Below are positions 39,398 to 50,829 of a DNA stretch of 64,000 nucleotides, one piece after another. The stretch covers positions 558,001 through 622,000 of the forward strand of contig NZ_OZ034992.1 of the NCBI RefSeq assembly GCF_964030925.1, given 5' to 3'. Origin of the DNA: Spiroplasma_E sp902809815. GTDB taxonomy: Bacteria > Bacillota_I > Bacilli_A > Mycoplasmatales > VBWQ01. Both the position numbers and the translations under genes were made by a program. Position 1 is the stretch's first letter, and every line of letters begins with the position of its first letter. The notes beneath the pieces were generated by a model. It did not search any database and was not told where the DNA came from. It was given only the letters and a program-made list of their open reading frames with translations.

Positions 39398-39895
39398 ATG
39401 AAAAATTTAATTACTGCCCTAAGTGTTTTAACACTTGGTACAACTGTAGGAAATTTAAGTAGTAACTTAAAGACTAATCAAAAAACAGAAGCTGTTAATA
39501 CTATTTTAAACCAAGATATAAAAAAAGTAAGTAATGTTGATTTATCTAATATTACTGCTGAAAATAACGTTTGAAAATATTTAACAAAAAATAACGTAGC
39601 AACATATGCAGGCGGCGAAAACTATTATCAATATTATTTTGCTTACCATGTTATTGGATTAAATCATGATACATTACATAAATTAAATAATGCGATTGGT
39701 TCGGGAATAGGAGCAGTCTCTGCTGTCCTAGGTGTTGCCTTACCAGCATTAGCTCCAATAATTGGTGCAGTTGCAGCAATATTAATTGCACAATGATACA
39801 TATGACAAATTTCTGACTATGATAATGGTAATGGAGTTGTTATTGATATGGTTGGTTTAACACCAACATGAATCGTTAATGTTTCATCACAATAA
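39398..39895 (+). CDS. Secreted bacteriocin-like protein (165 aa)
   Basis: ATG 39398 (an in-frame GTG lies 9 bases earlier; RBS AAGAAGG). Leader M-K-N-L-I-T-A-L-S-V-L-T-L-G-T-T-V-G-N-L is nearly identical to that of the DUF285 proteins. The mature part is different: Y-Y-Q-Y-Y-F-A-Y-H-V-I-G-L-N, then a Gly/Ala hydrophobic helix pair (G-S-G-I-G-A-V-S-A-V-L-G-V-A-L-P-A-L-A-P-I-I-G-A) and a short polar end. The amphipathic, Gly-rich helices suggest a pore-forming or bacteriocin-like peptide; no immunity or export gene is recognised beside it. Confidence 0.6.
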
Positions 39896-39930
39896 AAAAT
39901 AATAAATTTATTTTTAATATAACATAAAAT

Positions 39931-42888
39931 TTAAACGACATAATTAACATTTTTCGCTGATTTATCGCTTTCAATAATTTTTTTAGCATCTGCTAATTTA
40001 ATGGCTACCATTTTCGTAATTCCTTGATTTTGCATAGTTGTACCATATAATACATCACAATTTTCCATTGTGCCTGGACGATGAGTAACAATAATAAATT
40101 GTGTATATTGTGAAAAACTACGAACATATCTAGCAAAACGCTCTAAATTTGCTGGATCCAATGGTGCTTCAACCTCATCTAATATTGTCAATGGCAACGG
40201 CTTGACTTTTAAAATAGCAAATAATACTGCTAATGCAACTAATGATTTTTCACCACCTGATAATAAGTTTAAATTACTAATTCTTTTACCAGGAGGATTA
40301 GCAAGCACTTCCACACCTGTATTTAAAATATCATCAGGTGATGTATATCGTAAACTACAAGTTCCTCCACCAAATAAAGTTTGAAATGTTTCGGGCAATA
40401 CCATATTAATAGCTTTGATTGTTTCATCAAATTGCGTTACCATAACATTATCCATTTCATCAATGGCTGTTAACAACGATTGTGATGCTAATTGTAATTC
40501 ATCATGTTTAGTTTTTAAACGTAAATAACGTTCATTTTCATTTTCAAATTCTTCAATAGCATTAATATTTACAAATCCTAAATCTTCAATTTCACTACGT
40601 AATTGTTGTACCAAATTACGTGCTTGTTGTTCATCTGCTAATGGTTCACTATAATGTTCTCTAGCATATTCATAAGTTAAATTATAAGTTTCAACTAAAC
40701 GTCTTAAATGTTGTTCTACTTTTGACTCCATTTTTACTTGTTCAAGCTTTTGATTATTTAATTTATCACTAGTCATAAAATGTTCTTGATTTAAACTATA
40801 TAATTCATTTTCTAAATTTTGCATTTGTTCTAATAATTGATGTTTCTGTTTACGAATTAATTGTAGTTGACTTTTTATTGTTGCTTGATCATATTTAGAA
40901 TTTTCATATTGAATAAAAATATCATTTAATTGGTTTGTAGTATCAATATCTAATTTTTTACCAGTTAATGTTTGATATTGAGTAGTTAATAATTGTGATT
41001 GATTAGTGATATCACTAATTTCACTAATCAGTTTATTTATTGTTAAAGTAATTGTCAACTTTTGACCTTGATAATTATTTAATTCGCTTTCAATACTTGT
41101 TCTTTGGACATTTATATTAACTAATTGTTGTTCTAATGATTTAATTTCTTCTTTTAATTCAGAAACTATTAACTTTTCTTTAAAAACATTAATACTATTT
41201 TGATGTTGATAACCTCCAACAATAGCACCACCAGCTTTAATTAATTGACCATCTAAAGTTACACATTGGTATTTAGCAGCAATTAATTGTGAAATAACTC
41301 TTGCGCTTTCTAAGTCTTCACAAATAATAGTACGACCTAAAAGAAAATTAATAATCGGCTGAATTCTATTATCAACTGCTGTAACTAAATGATGAGCAAA
41401 ACTTAAATAACCTGATTTACTATTAACAATAATTTCATCTTCTTTAGTCGCTGTTCGAACTTGAATTGAATTTAAAGGTAAAAAAGTGGCAATTCCCGCT
41501 TTATTTTGTTTTAAAAATTCAACAGCCTTGGTTGCATCTTTGTTAGTCGCAGTAACAATGTTTTTTAAAGTATTGCCCAATACTTTAACAATCGCTTCAC
41601 TATAAAGATCGGGCACCGAAATTAAATCACTCACTACTCCAATGATGCCATATAGTTTATCTTTATTATTTAAAATTGTTTGAACACCCAAATATTTTTG
41701 ATTTTGTCGTTGTTGATAATTAATTACCGATTCTAATTGTGCTTTTTTTTCACCTAAACCACGATGAATATTATTTTGTCCTAAAATTAAATCTTGATGT
41801 TGAACATTTAGTTCTTCAAATAAATTATTAATTTTATCAAAATTTTCTTGTTCTTTTTTTTGTAAAAAAGTTTTTTGTTCAATAATAGTAAGCAAAGTTT
41901 CAATTTCATTTTTTAATTTTTCAATTTCTGTTTGATCTTTTATTTCACTTTGTTTTGTTTTCATTAACGATTTTTGTTGTTCTAAAACTTGCAATAAACT
42001 ATTAACATTAGATAAATTCATTTCTAAACTATTAATGTTTTTATCTAAATCATAACTTTTATTTTTTAAAAATTTTAATTGTTGTTCATTCTTACTAATA
42101 TTTAAATTAAGTTGTTGTTGTAAAATTTCATTATCATTTATACTGACTGTTGTAAGTTTTAATTGATTATGATATGTCTCCAAATCTTTAACAATAATAG
42201 TAATTTCATATTTTTTTAAATTATCACGTAATTCAACATAAGTTTTAGCTTTCTGTGCTTGTTTTGCTAATGGTTCAATTTTTCTACTTATTTCACTAAT
42301 AATATCATTAACTCGAACTAAATTTTCATTAGTACGCTCTAATTTACGTAATGACTCTTCTTTCCTCTTTTTGTATTTTGAAACACCCGCAGCCTCTTCA
42401 AATAAAGTTCTTCTTTCTTCTGGCTTAGAATCAGCAAATCGTGAAACATTACCTTGACTAATAATTGCAAGTGAACCTTTAGCTAAACCTGTACCCATAA
42501 TAATTTCTTGTACATCTTTTAAACGAACACGAGCTTTATTAATGTAATATTCATTTTCTGAACTATTACGAAAAGTTTTTCTAGTAATTTGTACTTCATT
42601 AAAATCAACTTTAAATATTTTATTAGTATTATCAAAAACTAAAGTAACTTGAGCACTATTTAATGGTTGTTTTCCTTTAGCACCATTAAAAATTATATCT
42701 TCACTATTTTCACCACGTAATGATTTAACTGATTGTTCACCTAAAACTCAACGAATAGCATCATTAATATTAGACTTCCCAGAACCATTAGGGCCAACAA
42801 TACCTACAATATTAGTATCAAATTCTATTGTTAAAGGCTCTGCAAATGACTTAAAACCATATGCTTCGATTCTTTTTAAGAATGCCAT
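39931..42888 (-). CDS. smc: Chromosome segregation ATPase SMC
   Basis: 985 aa from ATG 42888 (RBS AGGTGAGG). N-terminal ATPase head with G-P-N-G-S-G-K-S-N (Walker A) and R-W-V-L-G-E-Q, long coiled coils (about 170-400 and 540-780), central hinge with G-I-I-G-V-V-S-D-L-I and G-G-A-I-V-G-G, and the C-terminal head with L-L-S-G-G-E-K-S-L-V-A-L-A and D-E-V-E-A-P-L-D. Slightly short against 1,170-1,190 aa of Bacillus SMC because the coils are reduced, usual in mollicutes. Condenses and segregates the chromosome. Confidence 0.95.
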
Positions 42889-42987
42889 CTTACCTCACCT
42901 ATTTTAAAATATATATTTATATTTTACCATGAATCAGCTTAATATTTATTGTTAAGATTTAGCAGAAATATTACTTTATTTGCATTA

Positions 42988-43821
42988 TTATTTGTTCTTT
43001 AATTGTTTTATAATAAAATTTATTAATTCACAAATAAAATAATGTAGTACTAATAATAGTACTAATAATTAACATTATAACTAAGATACTATTAATTCAT
43101 AATGGAATTCCAATAATTGAATAATTAAAGTTGAGAATATTATAAGGATAAATAAAATTTTTAACATCATTTGCTTGTAAAATACCGGTTCTAATATAAA
43201 TAAAGTTAGATAAATAATTGGATAAATAACTACTAATATAAATTGTTTTTTAATATTGATATTAAATTTATTTTTTCTAAACGTTAAAATTAAAAAAAAT
43301 CATCAATATTGGTGATACTAAATGATCTAAAAAGGAACAAAATAAAGATAAATTATTCAATTTTCAAAATCAATTAAGTTCTAAATCTAACTTTGAAACA
43401 CTATCAATAAATATCCCCGCTCAAAAAATAAGGGCAGTAATAGTTATGTATATTGTTAAATTAATTTGACTATAAATATTAGTGAATCTATTTGTCTGCT
43501 CTTTTTGATGATAAATTAAAGAAAATAAAAATCAAATATTAACAATAAATATTGTTTGAGAAGACCAAAATGATAACATTACATCAAAGTTTTGCAATAC
43601 TATAGAATTATAAAAATTATCTTTATTACTACTATTAACATATCAAAATTCAGTAAATACAGAAAAGATGATAGTTAATATTGATAAAATAAAAATTAAT
43701 ATACAACTTAATAATTTATATAAAAATCTTCAATCTTTAAATTTTTGCTTATATAATAAAAACACAAATTATTCCTCTTCGAAAAACAAAATCATATTTA
43801 ATAAATATAATAATAACAATA
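42988..43821 (-). pseudogene. Multi-pass membrane protein, N terminus cut by IS-B and frameshifted
   Basis: The frame from the IS-B border reads hydrophobic helices with F-W-Y-V-N-S-S-N-K-D-N-F-Y, M-L-S-F-W-S-S-Q-T-I-F and W-A-G-I-F-I-D-S. Near 43225 (L-T-L-F-I) it must shift by one base to continue I-Y-I-R-T-G-I-L-Q-A-N-D-V-K-N-F-I-Y-P and end L-K-N-K-stop. About seven helices. Resembles unassigned mollicute integral membrane families, but I cannot name it firmly. Confidence 0.55.
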
Positions 43822-44336
43822 GACATATTCCGTAATTAAATTTTTTAAAAGTCAATTAATAATTTTAAAATTTATTTTATAATTTTGTTATTAACAATAA
43901 ATTTAGAAAAGTGTTGATAAAAATGATTTTTGAAAATTTAAAAAAATTAAAAAATGAAGAATTTTACAGATATTTTGGTATAAAACGTTTTCATTTTAAT
44001 GAAATGTTAGAAAAATTAATTGAAATAGAAAAATTAGAAAAAAATAAAGGTCGAAAAAATAAACTTTCAGTAGAAGAAAGATTAATGATGACTTTATTAT
44101 ACTGAAAAGAATATTATACTTTTTTTCAAATGAGTATTAAATCTAAAATGAGCCCATCAAGTTGTTTTCGAAATATTACTTGAGTAGAAAATAAACTTAG
44201 TAACCACAAAGATTACCAATTTTTAAAAGAAAGATATAAATTAAAAATTGATAAAAAACAAGAAAATTCAAATGAATTTCAATTTTATTTAATTGTTTCA
44301 ACTGAGATTGAAATTGAAAGACCAACTAAAAAAAAC
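43822..44336 (+). mobile_element. IS-B partial copy with mutated catalytic Asp
   Basis: Left terminus and ORF1 (ATG 43923) up to the A run, then cut by IS-A sequence. The conserved L-I-D-S-T-E reads I-V-S-T-E here (GTT at 44295-44297). Confidence 0.9.
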
Positions 44337-44788
44337 GGTGGTTGGCCCTTAATTACTGGACCATTTTTGATATAAAATTCTAAATTTTAATTTGTAAAAT
44401 TGGTGGTTTTAGAAATTTAGAATGTATTCTTTCATAATTATAAAACATAACATATTGATTTACATCATTTATAGCTTCATTGATGGATAAATATTGATTT
44501 GATCCTTTAGGTAGTCATTCTTGAGATAAATGAGAAAATCAGTTTTCAGATAATACATTACCACCAATATCATAAGGTTGTTTTTTGCTTAAAATTATTT
44601 GTTTATCCTCTGCTCATTTTGTGATATCCTGACAATAAAATTCGTTGGCGTTATCTGAATGTAAAATAACATTTTTTACTTGATTTCAAGAAAATTGTTT
44701 GTTGATTTTTTCAAGAGCAGGAAGAATTAAATCCTGATATGATTTATTAGGAGCAATATTATAACTAACAACATTATTTGAATAAAAA
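44337..44788 (-). mobile_element. IS-A partial copy (right end, 452 bp)
   Basis: From the right terminus to within the D-F-Y-S-N region of the transposase; joined at 44789 to an isolated 10-bp IS-A end. Confidence 0.88.
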
Positions 44789-44798
44789 GGTGGTTGGC

Positions 44799-45928
44799 GC
44801 CACTTAGCCCTTTTTACTAGACCATTAATTTAAAAAACCTGAATGTATTCTAAAAACAATTGTGTTATATAATTAACACTAATTTTAACCTGAAAGGATT
44901 TTTATTAATGGATAAAATTAAACAAATAGCATTAGTAATTAACAAATTAAATATCAAAGAAAAAATTAAAATTATTGATGATTGTAAAAATCAATATTCA
45001 ATTAGAAACCTATGTCAATATCTTCAATTAAACAGATCAACATATTACTTTTTAAAAAATAAACAAAAACCTATTAAAAAAGAAGAAAATCATATTATTA
45101 AATGCAATCATAAATATCAAAAAATATGCCAACTTTTAATCGAATTTCATTCTACAAGAAAAGGCAGAATTTATGGATATTTAAGAATTTTTTCAGCTTT
45201 TAAAGAGTGATTAAAACAAGAAAAAAATATCATTTTAAATATAGAATTATCAATAAAACAAATGCGAAAAATTATGAAAGAACACAATATTCAAGGATTA
45301 AAACAAACTAAAAATAACTATCCTAAAAACAAAAAAAATCCAAATAAGTGAATACCTACAATGGATAAAGTAAACAAAGATTATAAAAGTACAACCTCTT
45401 CAAATCAAATTTGATCAATGGACACTAAACAAATAAATACTAAAGAAGGATGATTATATCTTTTTGTAATTATTGATTTTTATTCAAATAATGTTGTTAG
45501 TTATAATATTGCTCCTAATAAATCATATCAGGATTTAATTCTTCCTGCTCTTGAAAAAATCAACAAACAATTTTCTTGAAATCAAGTAAAAAATGTTATT
45601 TTACATTCAGATAACGCCAACGAATTTTATTGTCAGGATATCACAAAATGAGCAGAGGATAAACAAATAATTTTAAGCAAAAAACAACCTTATGATATTG
45701 GTGGTAATGTATTATCTGAAAACTGATTTTCTCATTTATCTCAAGAATGACTACCTAAAGGATCAAATCAATATTTATCCATCAATGAAGCTATAAATGA
45801 TGTAAATCAATATGTTATGTTTTATAATTATGAAAGAATACATTCTAAATTTCTAAAACCACCAATTTTACAAATTAAAATTTAGAATTTTATATCAAAA
45901 ATGGTCCAGTAATTAAGGGCCAACCACC
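44799..45928 (+). mobile_element. IS-A, full copy 4
   Basis: 1130 bp. Preceded by the orphan 10-mer GGTGGTTGGC (44789-44798). No target duplication; right border cuts the convergent gene at 45929. Confidence 0.9.
44908..45885 (+). CDS. IS-A transposase (copy 4)
   Basis: 325 aa, intact. Confidence 0.9.
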
Positions 45929-46561
45929 ATAATCTTCACCAATAATTTTAAATTTTTTAATATTTTTTTCAAAATTAATAAAAACATTACACAACTCAGC
46001 AATTTTTTCTTTTCACTCTACCGATAAAAACTGATCTAAATTTTCTTCTTGTATAATTTGTTTTCAAAAATTAATCGCATTATTGGGAAGTTTTAATTCA
46101 GGAAAAAAGTAATCAAAATTAATTCGTGCTTGTTCTTGTTTAAATTTTATAATTTCAAAATATTGTTCTGGAAATGATTCTTTAACTATATTTTTTAATT
46201 CAATAATTAAGTTATGTTCTTCATTAAAAATTTGCTTTTCTTTTTCAATTCATTGTCATGAATTTTTTAAACTTTCTAATAAAAATTCATCAAATACTAA
46301 AAACTTTTTATTATTATAAAGAAAAACTAACTCTTGATAAAGATGATGAACAATATTTAAAAAGCAAAATAATGAATCTGCTTTAATTAAACTATTAAAA
46401 AATATAGTAAGGTCATCACTATTAATTGTTTTTATTAATTGTTTGCAATATTTTTTTTCTATTTTTGCACTTGTAATCTTAGAAGTTATTTCTTTTCTAA
46501 AATCCTTAATATTTTTTTGCTTTTTATTATCAGAACCTATTTCTTGACTTTCTGTAGGCAC
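45890..46561 (-). CDS. Hypothetical helical cytosolic protein, C terminus replaced by IS-A
   Basis: GTG 46561 lies 9 bases after AAAGGA (an earlier TTG overlaps the RBS). About 210 native residues: polar K/Q/D-rich N terminus (M-P-T-E-S-Q-E-I-G-S-D-N-K-K-Q-K-N), then mixed helices (F-C-F-L-N-I-V-H-H-L-Y-Q-E-L-V-F-L-Y and F-P-E-Q-Y-F-E-I-I-K-F-K). The frame crosses into IS-A at 45928 and adds G-G-W-P-L-I-T-G-P-F-L-I. The lost length is unknown. Family not recognised. Confidence 0.55.
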
Positions 46562-46582
46562 TTTTTTACATCCTTTCAAATA

Positions 46583-46620
46583 AAAAACCCATTTATTTTA
46601 TTAAAAATAAAACAATGGGC
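46583..46620 (-). terminator. Hairpin with T-run before the 46561 gene
   Basis: Minus strand: GCCCATT(G)TTTTATT / AATAAAA(TA)AATGGG followed by T6. Being just upstream of the RBS it could be an attenuator or the end of a small upstream RNA. Confidence 0.5.
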
Positions 46621-47045
46621 TTGAAAAACATATTTTTTTAAATTTTTTATTTTAAATTTTCATTAAAATAAGCAAAGGAACAATTCTAAAATAAATTAGT
46701 TATAATTTATTTGAAAAAGTTAATTAACAATTTCTAAAATCTCTTGTTAATTACCTATAATAATGCATATAGTTTATCTCAAATATTAGAGATAACTATT
46801 GCTAAATAATAGCATGTATAAAATGTATTGCAAATAATATACAAAAATCATACTTTATATTACATTAATTTTACTAATTAAAATGATAAATAAAAATCAG
46901 ATTCAATTAACTTTAACACTTTTATTATGAAATAAATTTTATTTTGTAAATAAAATATTTTATAATAAAAATACTATTTATATATAGAATAGGGGTTACA
47001 TAAATCCACTATTATAAATAGTACTACTTAAAGGGGGAGGAAATT
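46621..47045. other. Intergenic region between divergent genes
   Basis: About 425 bases, AT-rich, no ORF supported. Holds small inverted repeats (TTAATTAACA / TGTTAATTA near 46715-46755; AGTTTATCTC / GAGATAACT near 46770-46800). Promoters of the 46561 gene (-) and aguA (+) should be here; RBS GGGGGAGG precedes aguA. Confidence 0.5.
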
Positions 47046-47206
47046 ATGAACAAATTATTAACATCAACACCAAAAAAAGATGGTTTTTTTGCCCCAATTG
47101 AATCAATAGAACATAAAGGCACATGAATGATTTGACCGCTTATGAAAGATAATTGACAAAAAGAATGTCAACCAGCACGAACTGTTTTTGCAAAAATAGC
47201 CAACTC

Positions 47207-48336
47207 GCCACTTAGCCCTTTTTACTAGACCATTAATTTAAAAAACCTGAATGTATTCTAAAAACAATTGTGTTATATAATTAACACTAATTTTAACCTG
47301 AAAGGATTTTTATTAATGGATAAAATTAAACAAATAGCATTAGTAATTAACAAATTAAATATCAAAGAAAAAATTAAAATTATTGATGATTGTAAAAATC
47401 AATATTCAATTAGAAACCTATGTCAATATCTTCAATTAAACAGATCAACATATTACTTTTTAAAAAATAAACAAAAACCTATTAAAAAAGAAGAAAATCA
47501 TATTATTAAATGCAATCATAAATATCAAAAAATATGCCAACTTTTAATCGAATTTCATTCTACAAGAAAAGGCAGAATTTATGGATATTTAAGAATTTTT
47601 TCAGCTTTTAAAGAGTGATTAAAACAAGAAAAAAATATCATTTTAAATATAGAATTATCAATAAAACAAATGCGAAAAATTATGAAAGAACACAATATTC
47701 AAGGATTAAAACAAACTAAAAATAACTATCCTAAAAACAAAAAAAATCCAAATAAGTGAATACCTACAATGGATAAAGTAAACAAAGATTATAAAAGTAC
47801 AACCTCTTCAAATCAAATTTGATCAATGGACACTAAACAAATAAATACTAAAGAAGGATGATTATATCTTTTTGTAATTATTGATTTTTATTCAAATAAT
47901 GTTGTTAGTTATAATATTGCTCCTAATAAATCATATCAGGATTTAATTCTTCCTGCTCTTGAAAAAATCAACAAACAATTTTCTTGAAATCAAGTAAAAA
48001 ATGTTATTTTACATTCAGATAACGCCAACGAATTTTATTGTCAGGATATCACAAAATGAGCAGAGGATAAACAAATAATTTTAAGCAAAAAACAACCTTA
48101 TGATATTGGTGGTAATGTATTATCTGAAAACTGATTTTCTCATTTATCTCAAGAATGACTACCTAAAGGATCAAATCAATATTTATCCATCAATGAAGCT
48201 ATAAATGATGTAAATCAATATGTTATGTTTTATAATTATGAAAGAATACATTCTAAATTTCTAAAACCACCAATTTTACAAATTAAAATTTAGAATTTTA
48301 TATCAAAAATGGTCCAGTAATTAAGGGCCAACCACC
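47207..48336 (+). mobile_element. IS-A, full copy 5 (in aguA)
   Basis: 1130 bp with 3-bp duplication CTC (47204-47206 and 48337-48339), splitting codons for A-N-S-I-N-K. Confidence 0.95.
47316..48293 (+). CDS. IS-A transposase (copy 5)
   Basis: 325 aa, intact. Confidence 0.9.
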
Positions 48337-48780
48337 CTCAATCAATAAACATGAACCAGTAAAAATTATTATTAATAAAAGTAATTGAAATGAAGCTCGC
48401 AAACTATTAGATCCAACTATCAAATTAATCGATATTAAATATCAAGATAGTTGAGCGCGTGATATGGGACCAATTTATTTAATAAATAAAAAAGGACAAC
48501 GAAGAGCTGTTCATTTTCACTTCACTGCATGAGGCATGAAAAATGAACCAAATATTAATCCACCCAGTTGAAATTGAAATTATGAAATTGATAATAAAGT
48601 TGGAATTGAAATGACTAAAAATAGTAACATTGATTATTATCAAGCACCAATTGTATTAGAAGGCGGAAGCATTCATCAAGATGGTGAAGGAACAATTTAT
48701 ACTACAGAAGAATGTTTATTAAACCCTAATCGAAATCCTGATTTAACAAAAGAAGAGATTGAAGAACATTTAAAACAATA

Positions 48781-49936
48781 GACATATTCCGTAATTAAAT
48801 TTTTTAAAAGTCAATTAATAATTTTAAAATTTATTTTATAATTTTGTTATTAACAATAAATTTAGAAAAGTGTTGATAAAAATGATTTTTGAAAATTTAA
48901 AAAAATTAAAAAATGAAGAATTTTACAGATATTTTGGTATAAAACGTTTTCATTTTAATGAAATGTTAGAAAAATTAATTGAAATAGAAAAATTAGAAAA
49001 AAATAAAGGTCGAAAAAATAAACTTTCAGTAGAAGAAAGATTAATGATGACTTTATTATACTGAAAAGAATATTATACTTTTTTTCAAATGAGTATTAAA
49101 TCTAAAATGAGCCCATCAAGTTGTTTTCGAAATATTACTTGAGTAGAAAATAAACTTAGTAACCACAAAGATTACCAATTTTTAAAAGAAAGATATAAAT
49201 TAAAAATTGATAAAAAACAAGAAAATTCAAATGAATTTCAATTTTATTTAATTGATTCAACTGAGATTGAAATTGAAAGACCAACTAAAAAAAACTACAG
49301 TTAGAATATTTTTTTGGTAAAAGTTGAATGTATTCTATAAAATTTCAAATTGTATATGATTTTTTTAATAAAAAAATTGTTGATATTTTTGCTGATAATG
49401 GTAAAGTGCATGATTTTCAAATATTAAAAAATTCAAATCTTGAATTTTCAGAAAAAACAATAATTATTGGTGATTTAGGATATCAAGGTATACAAAATAT
49501 TTATAAAAATACAATAATACCAATTAAAAGAACTAAAAATAAAAAATTAACTAAACAAGAAAGAAAATACAATAAGATTGTATCTAAAATTAGAATTAAA
49601 GTTGAACATGTCTTTGCTTGATTGAAAAGATTCAAAATTTTAGTAAATAAATGTAGAAAATCTAAATTTAGACTTATGTACTTAAGATTTAACTTACTTT
49701 GTGAAATTTTTAATAAAATAAAACCATTAAAATAAAAAAAATATTAAAAATATTTTTTTAAAATTTAAATTTTTATCGAGTTAATATAAAAATATTATTA
49801 ACAATTTTTTGTTTAAAATGTAAACTCATTTTTTAAACTATTTTTTCAAAAAATATTTATTTCTATATTCAATAACACTAAATAGTTTTAAAACAATTTC
49901 ATTGACAATTAATTAAATTTAATTACGGAATATGTC
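48781..49936 (+). mobile_element. IS-B, full copy (in aguA)
   Basis: 1156 bp with A8 at the frameshift run. 5-bp duplication CAATA (48776-48780 and 49937-49941) interrupts H-L-K-Q-Y-L-N. ORF1 ATG 48882; ORF2 49328-49735. Confidence 0.95.
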
Positions 49937-50421
49937 CAATATTTAAATGCACAAAAAATAATATGAATTCCTCGTGGTGTTTATAATGATGAAACAAGTG
50001 GTCATGTTGATAATCTACTACATATCATTACACCTGGTCATGTTGTTTTAACATGAACTGATGATAAAAATGATCCTCAATATGAACGTAGTTTAGAAGC
50101 TTTAATGTTTCCTAAAAATAGTACAGATGCTAAAGGACGAAAAATAAAAGTAACTAAATTACATCAACCAGCACCATTATTTATAACTAAGTCAGAGGCA
50201 GAAAATCATGAAAAAAGTCCTCATTACAAATAAAACAATCATTATTCCCATTTTTAATGATCCAATATGGGATAAAAACGCAATTAATGTTTTGCAAAAT
50301 TGTTTTCCTAATCATAAAATTAATTCATTTTATACACGTGAAGTACTATTAGGTGGTGACAATATTCACTGTATAACACAACAAGAATTATAAAAATAAT
50401 AAATAAGCAAATTAAAACAAT

Positions 50422-50448
50422 AAATCCCTTCTAAATTAGAAGGGATTT
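50422..50448. terminator. Bidirectional terminator
   Basis: AAATCCCTTCT / AGAAGGGATTT with loop AAATT, 28 bases after the aguA stop and about 90 before the end of sepF. Confidence 0.8.
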
Positions 50449-50538
50449 ATATTCTAAAATTAATGTAAGAACAATTTAAAAAATAAATAATTTTATTTCT
50501 TTATTATTAGAAAGAAATAAAAACCTATTTGTTCAAGA

Positions 50539-50823
50539 TTAACTTAATTCATTTTTAAATTCATAAATATGAATATCAGTTTTATCAACAACAAAACCAA
50601 TAACATACGAAATACCACAAAGAAAATCAATAATTCTTCTTCGATCATTTTCAACAGTTGTTGTTAAATTAACTTTAATTGGTTTTTGTAAAATCATAGC
50701 ATTAGCAACTGATTCAATTTCTTGATAATTTTTAGGAGCAAATTCTTGTATTTGTTCTTGAAAACTGGTTTTATAATTACTATTTTCATCATTGTCTTTA
50801 TATTTTTTACTTCTTCATCCCAT
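50539..50823 (-). CDS. sepF: SepF-like division protein (94 aa)
   Basis: M-G-W-R-S-K-K-Y-K-D, linker, then the SepF core: F-A-P-K-N-Y-Q-E-I-E-S-V-A-N-A-M, K-P-I-K-V-N-L-T-T-T, R-R-R-I-I-D-F-L-C-G-I-S-Y-V-I-G. The basic/aromatic N terminus may act as membrane anchor. Polymerises with FtsZ. It starts 6 bases after ftsZ stops, in the usual ftsA-ftsZ-sepF order. Confidence 0.85.
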
Positions 50824-50829
50824 AATTAA

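Larger units (their letters stand above)
47046..50393 (+). pseudogene. aguA: Agmatine deiminase, broken by IS-A, IS-B and a frameshift
   Basis: Three exon-like pieces: 47046-47206 (M-N-K-L-L-T-S-T-P-K-K-D-G-F, T-W-M-I-W-P), 48340-48780 (Y-Q-D-S-W-A-R-D-M-G-P, V-L-E-G-G-S-I-H-Q-D-G-E-G) and 49942-50393 (R-G-V-Y-N-D-E-T-S-G-H-V-D-N, catalytic Cys in G-G-D-N-I-H-C-I-T-Q-Q). Removing both IS plus one target copy each restores the frame exactly across both junctions; a separate deletion or frameshift near 50205 (E-N-H | V-L-I-T-N-K) remains. The enzyme turned agmatine into N-carbamoylputrescine, part of an ATP-yielding agmatine route. Confidence 0.92.

Noticed and set aside
46756..46810. Operator inverted repeats upstream of aguA
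   Set aside because: Short imperfect repeats are common in this AT-rich DNA; no second site supports a regulator.
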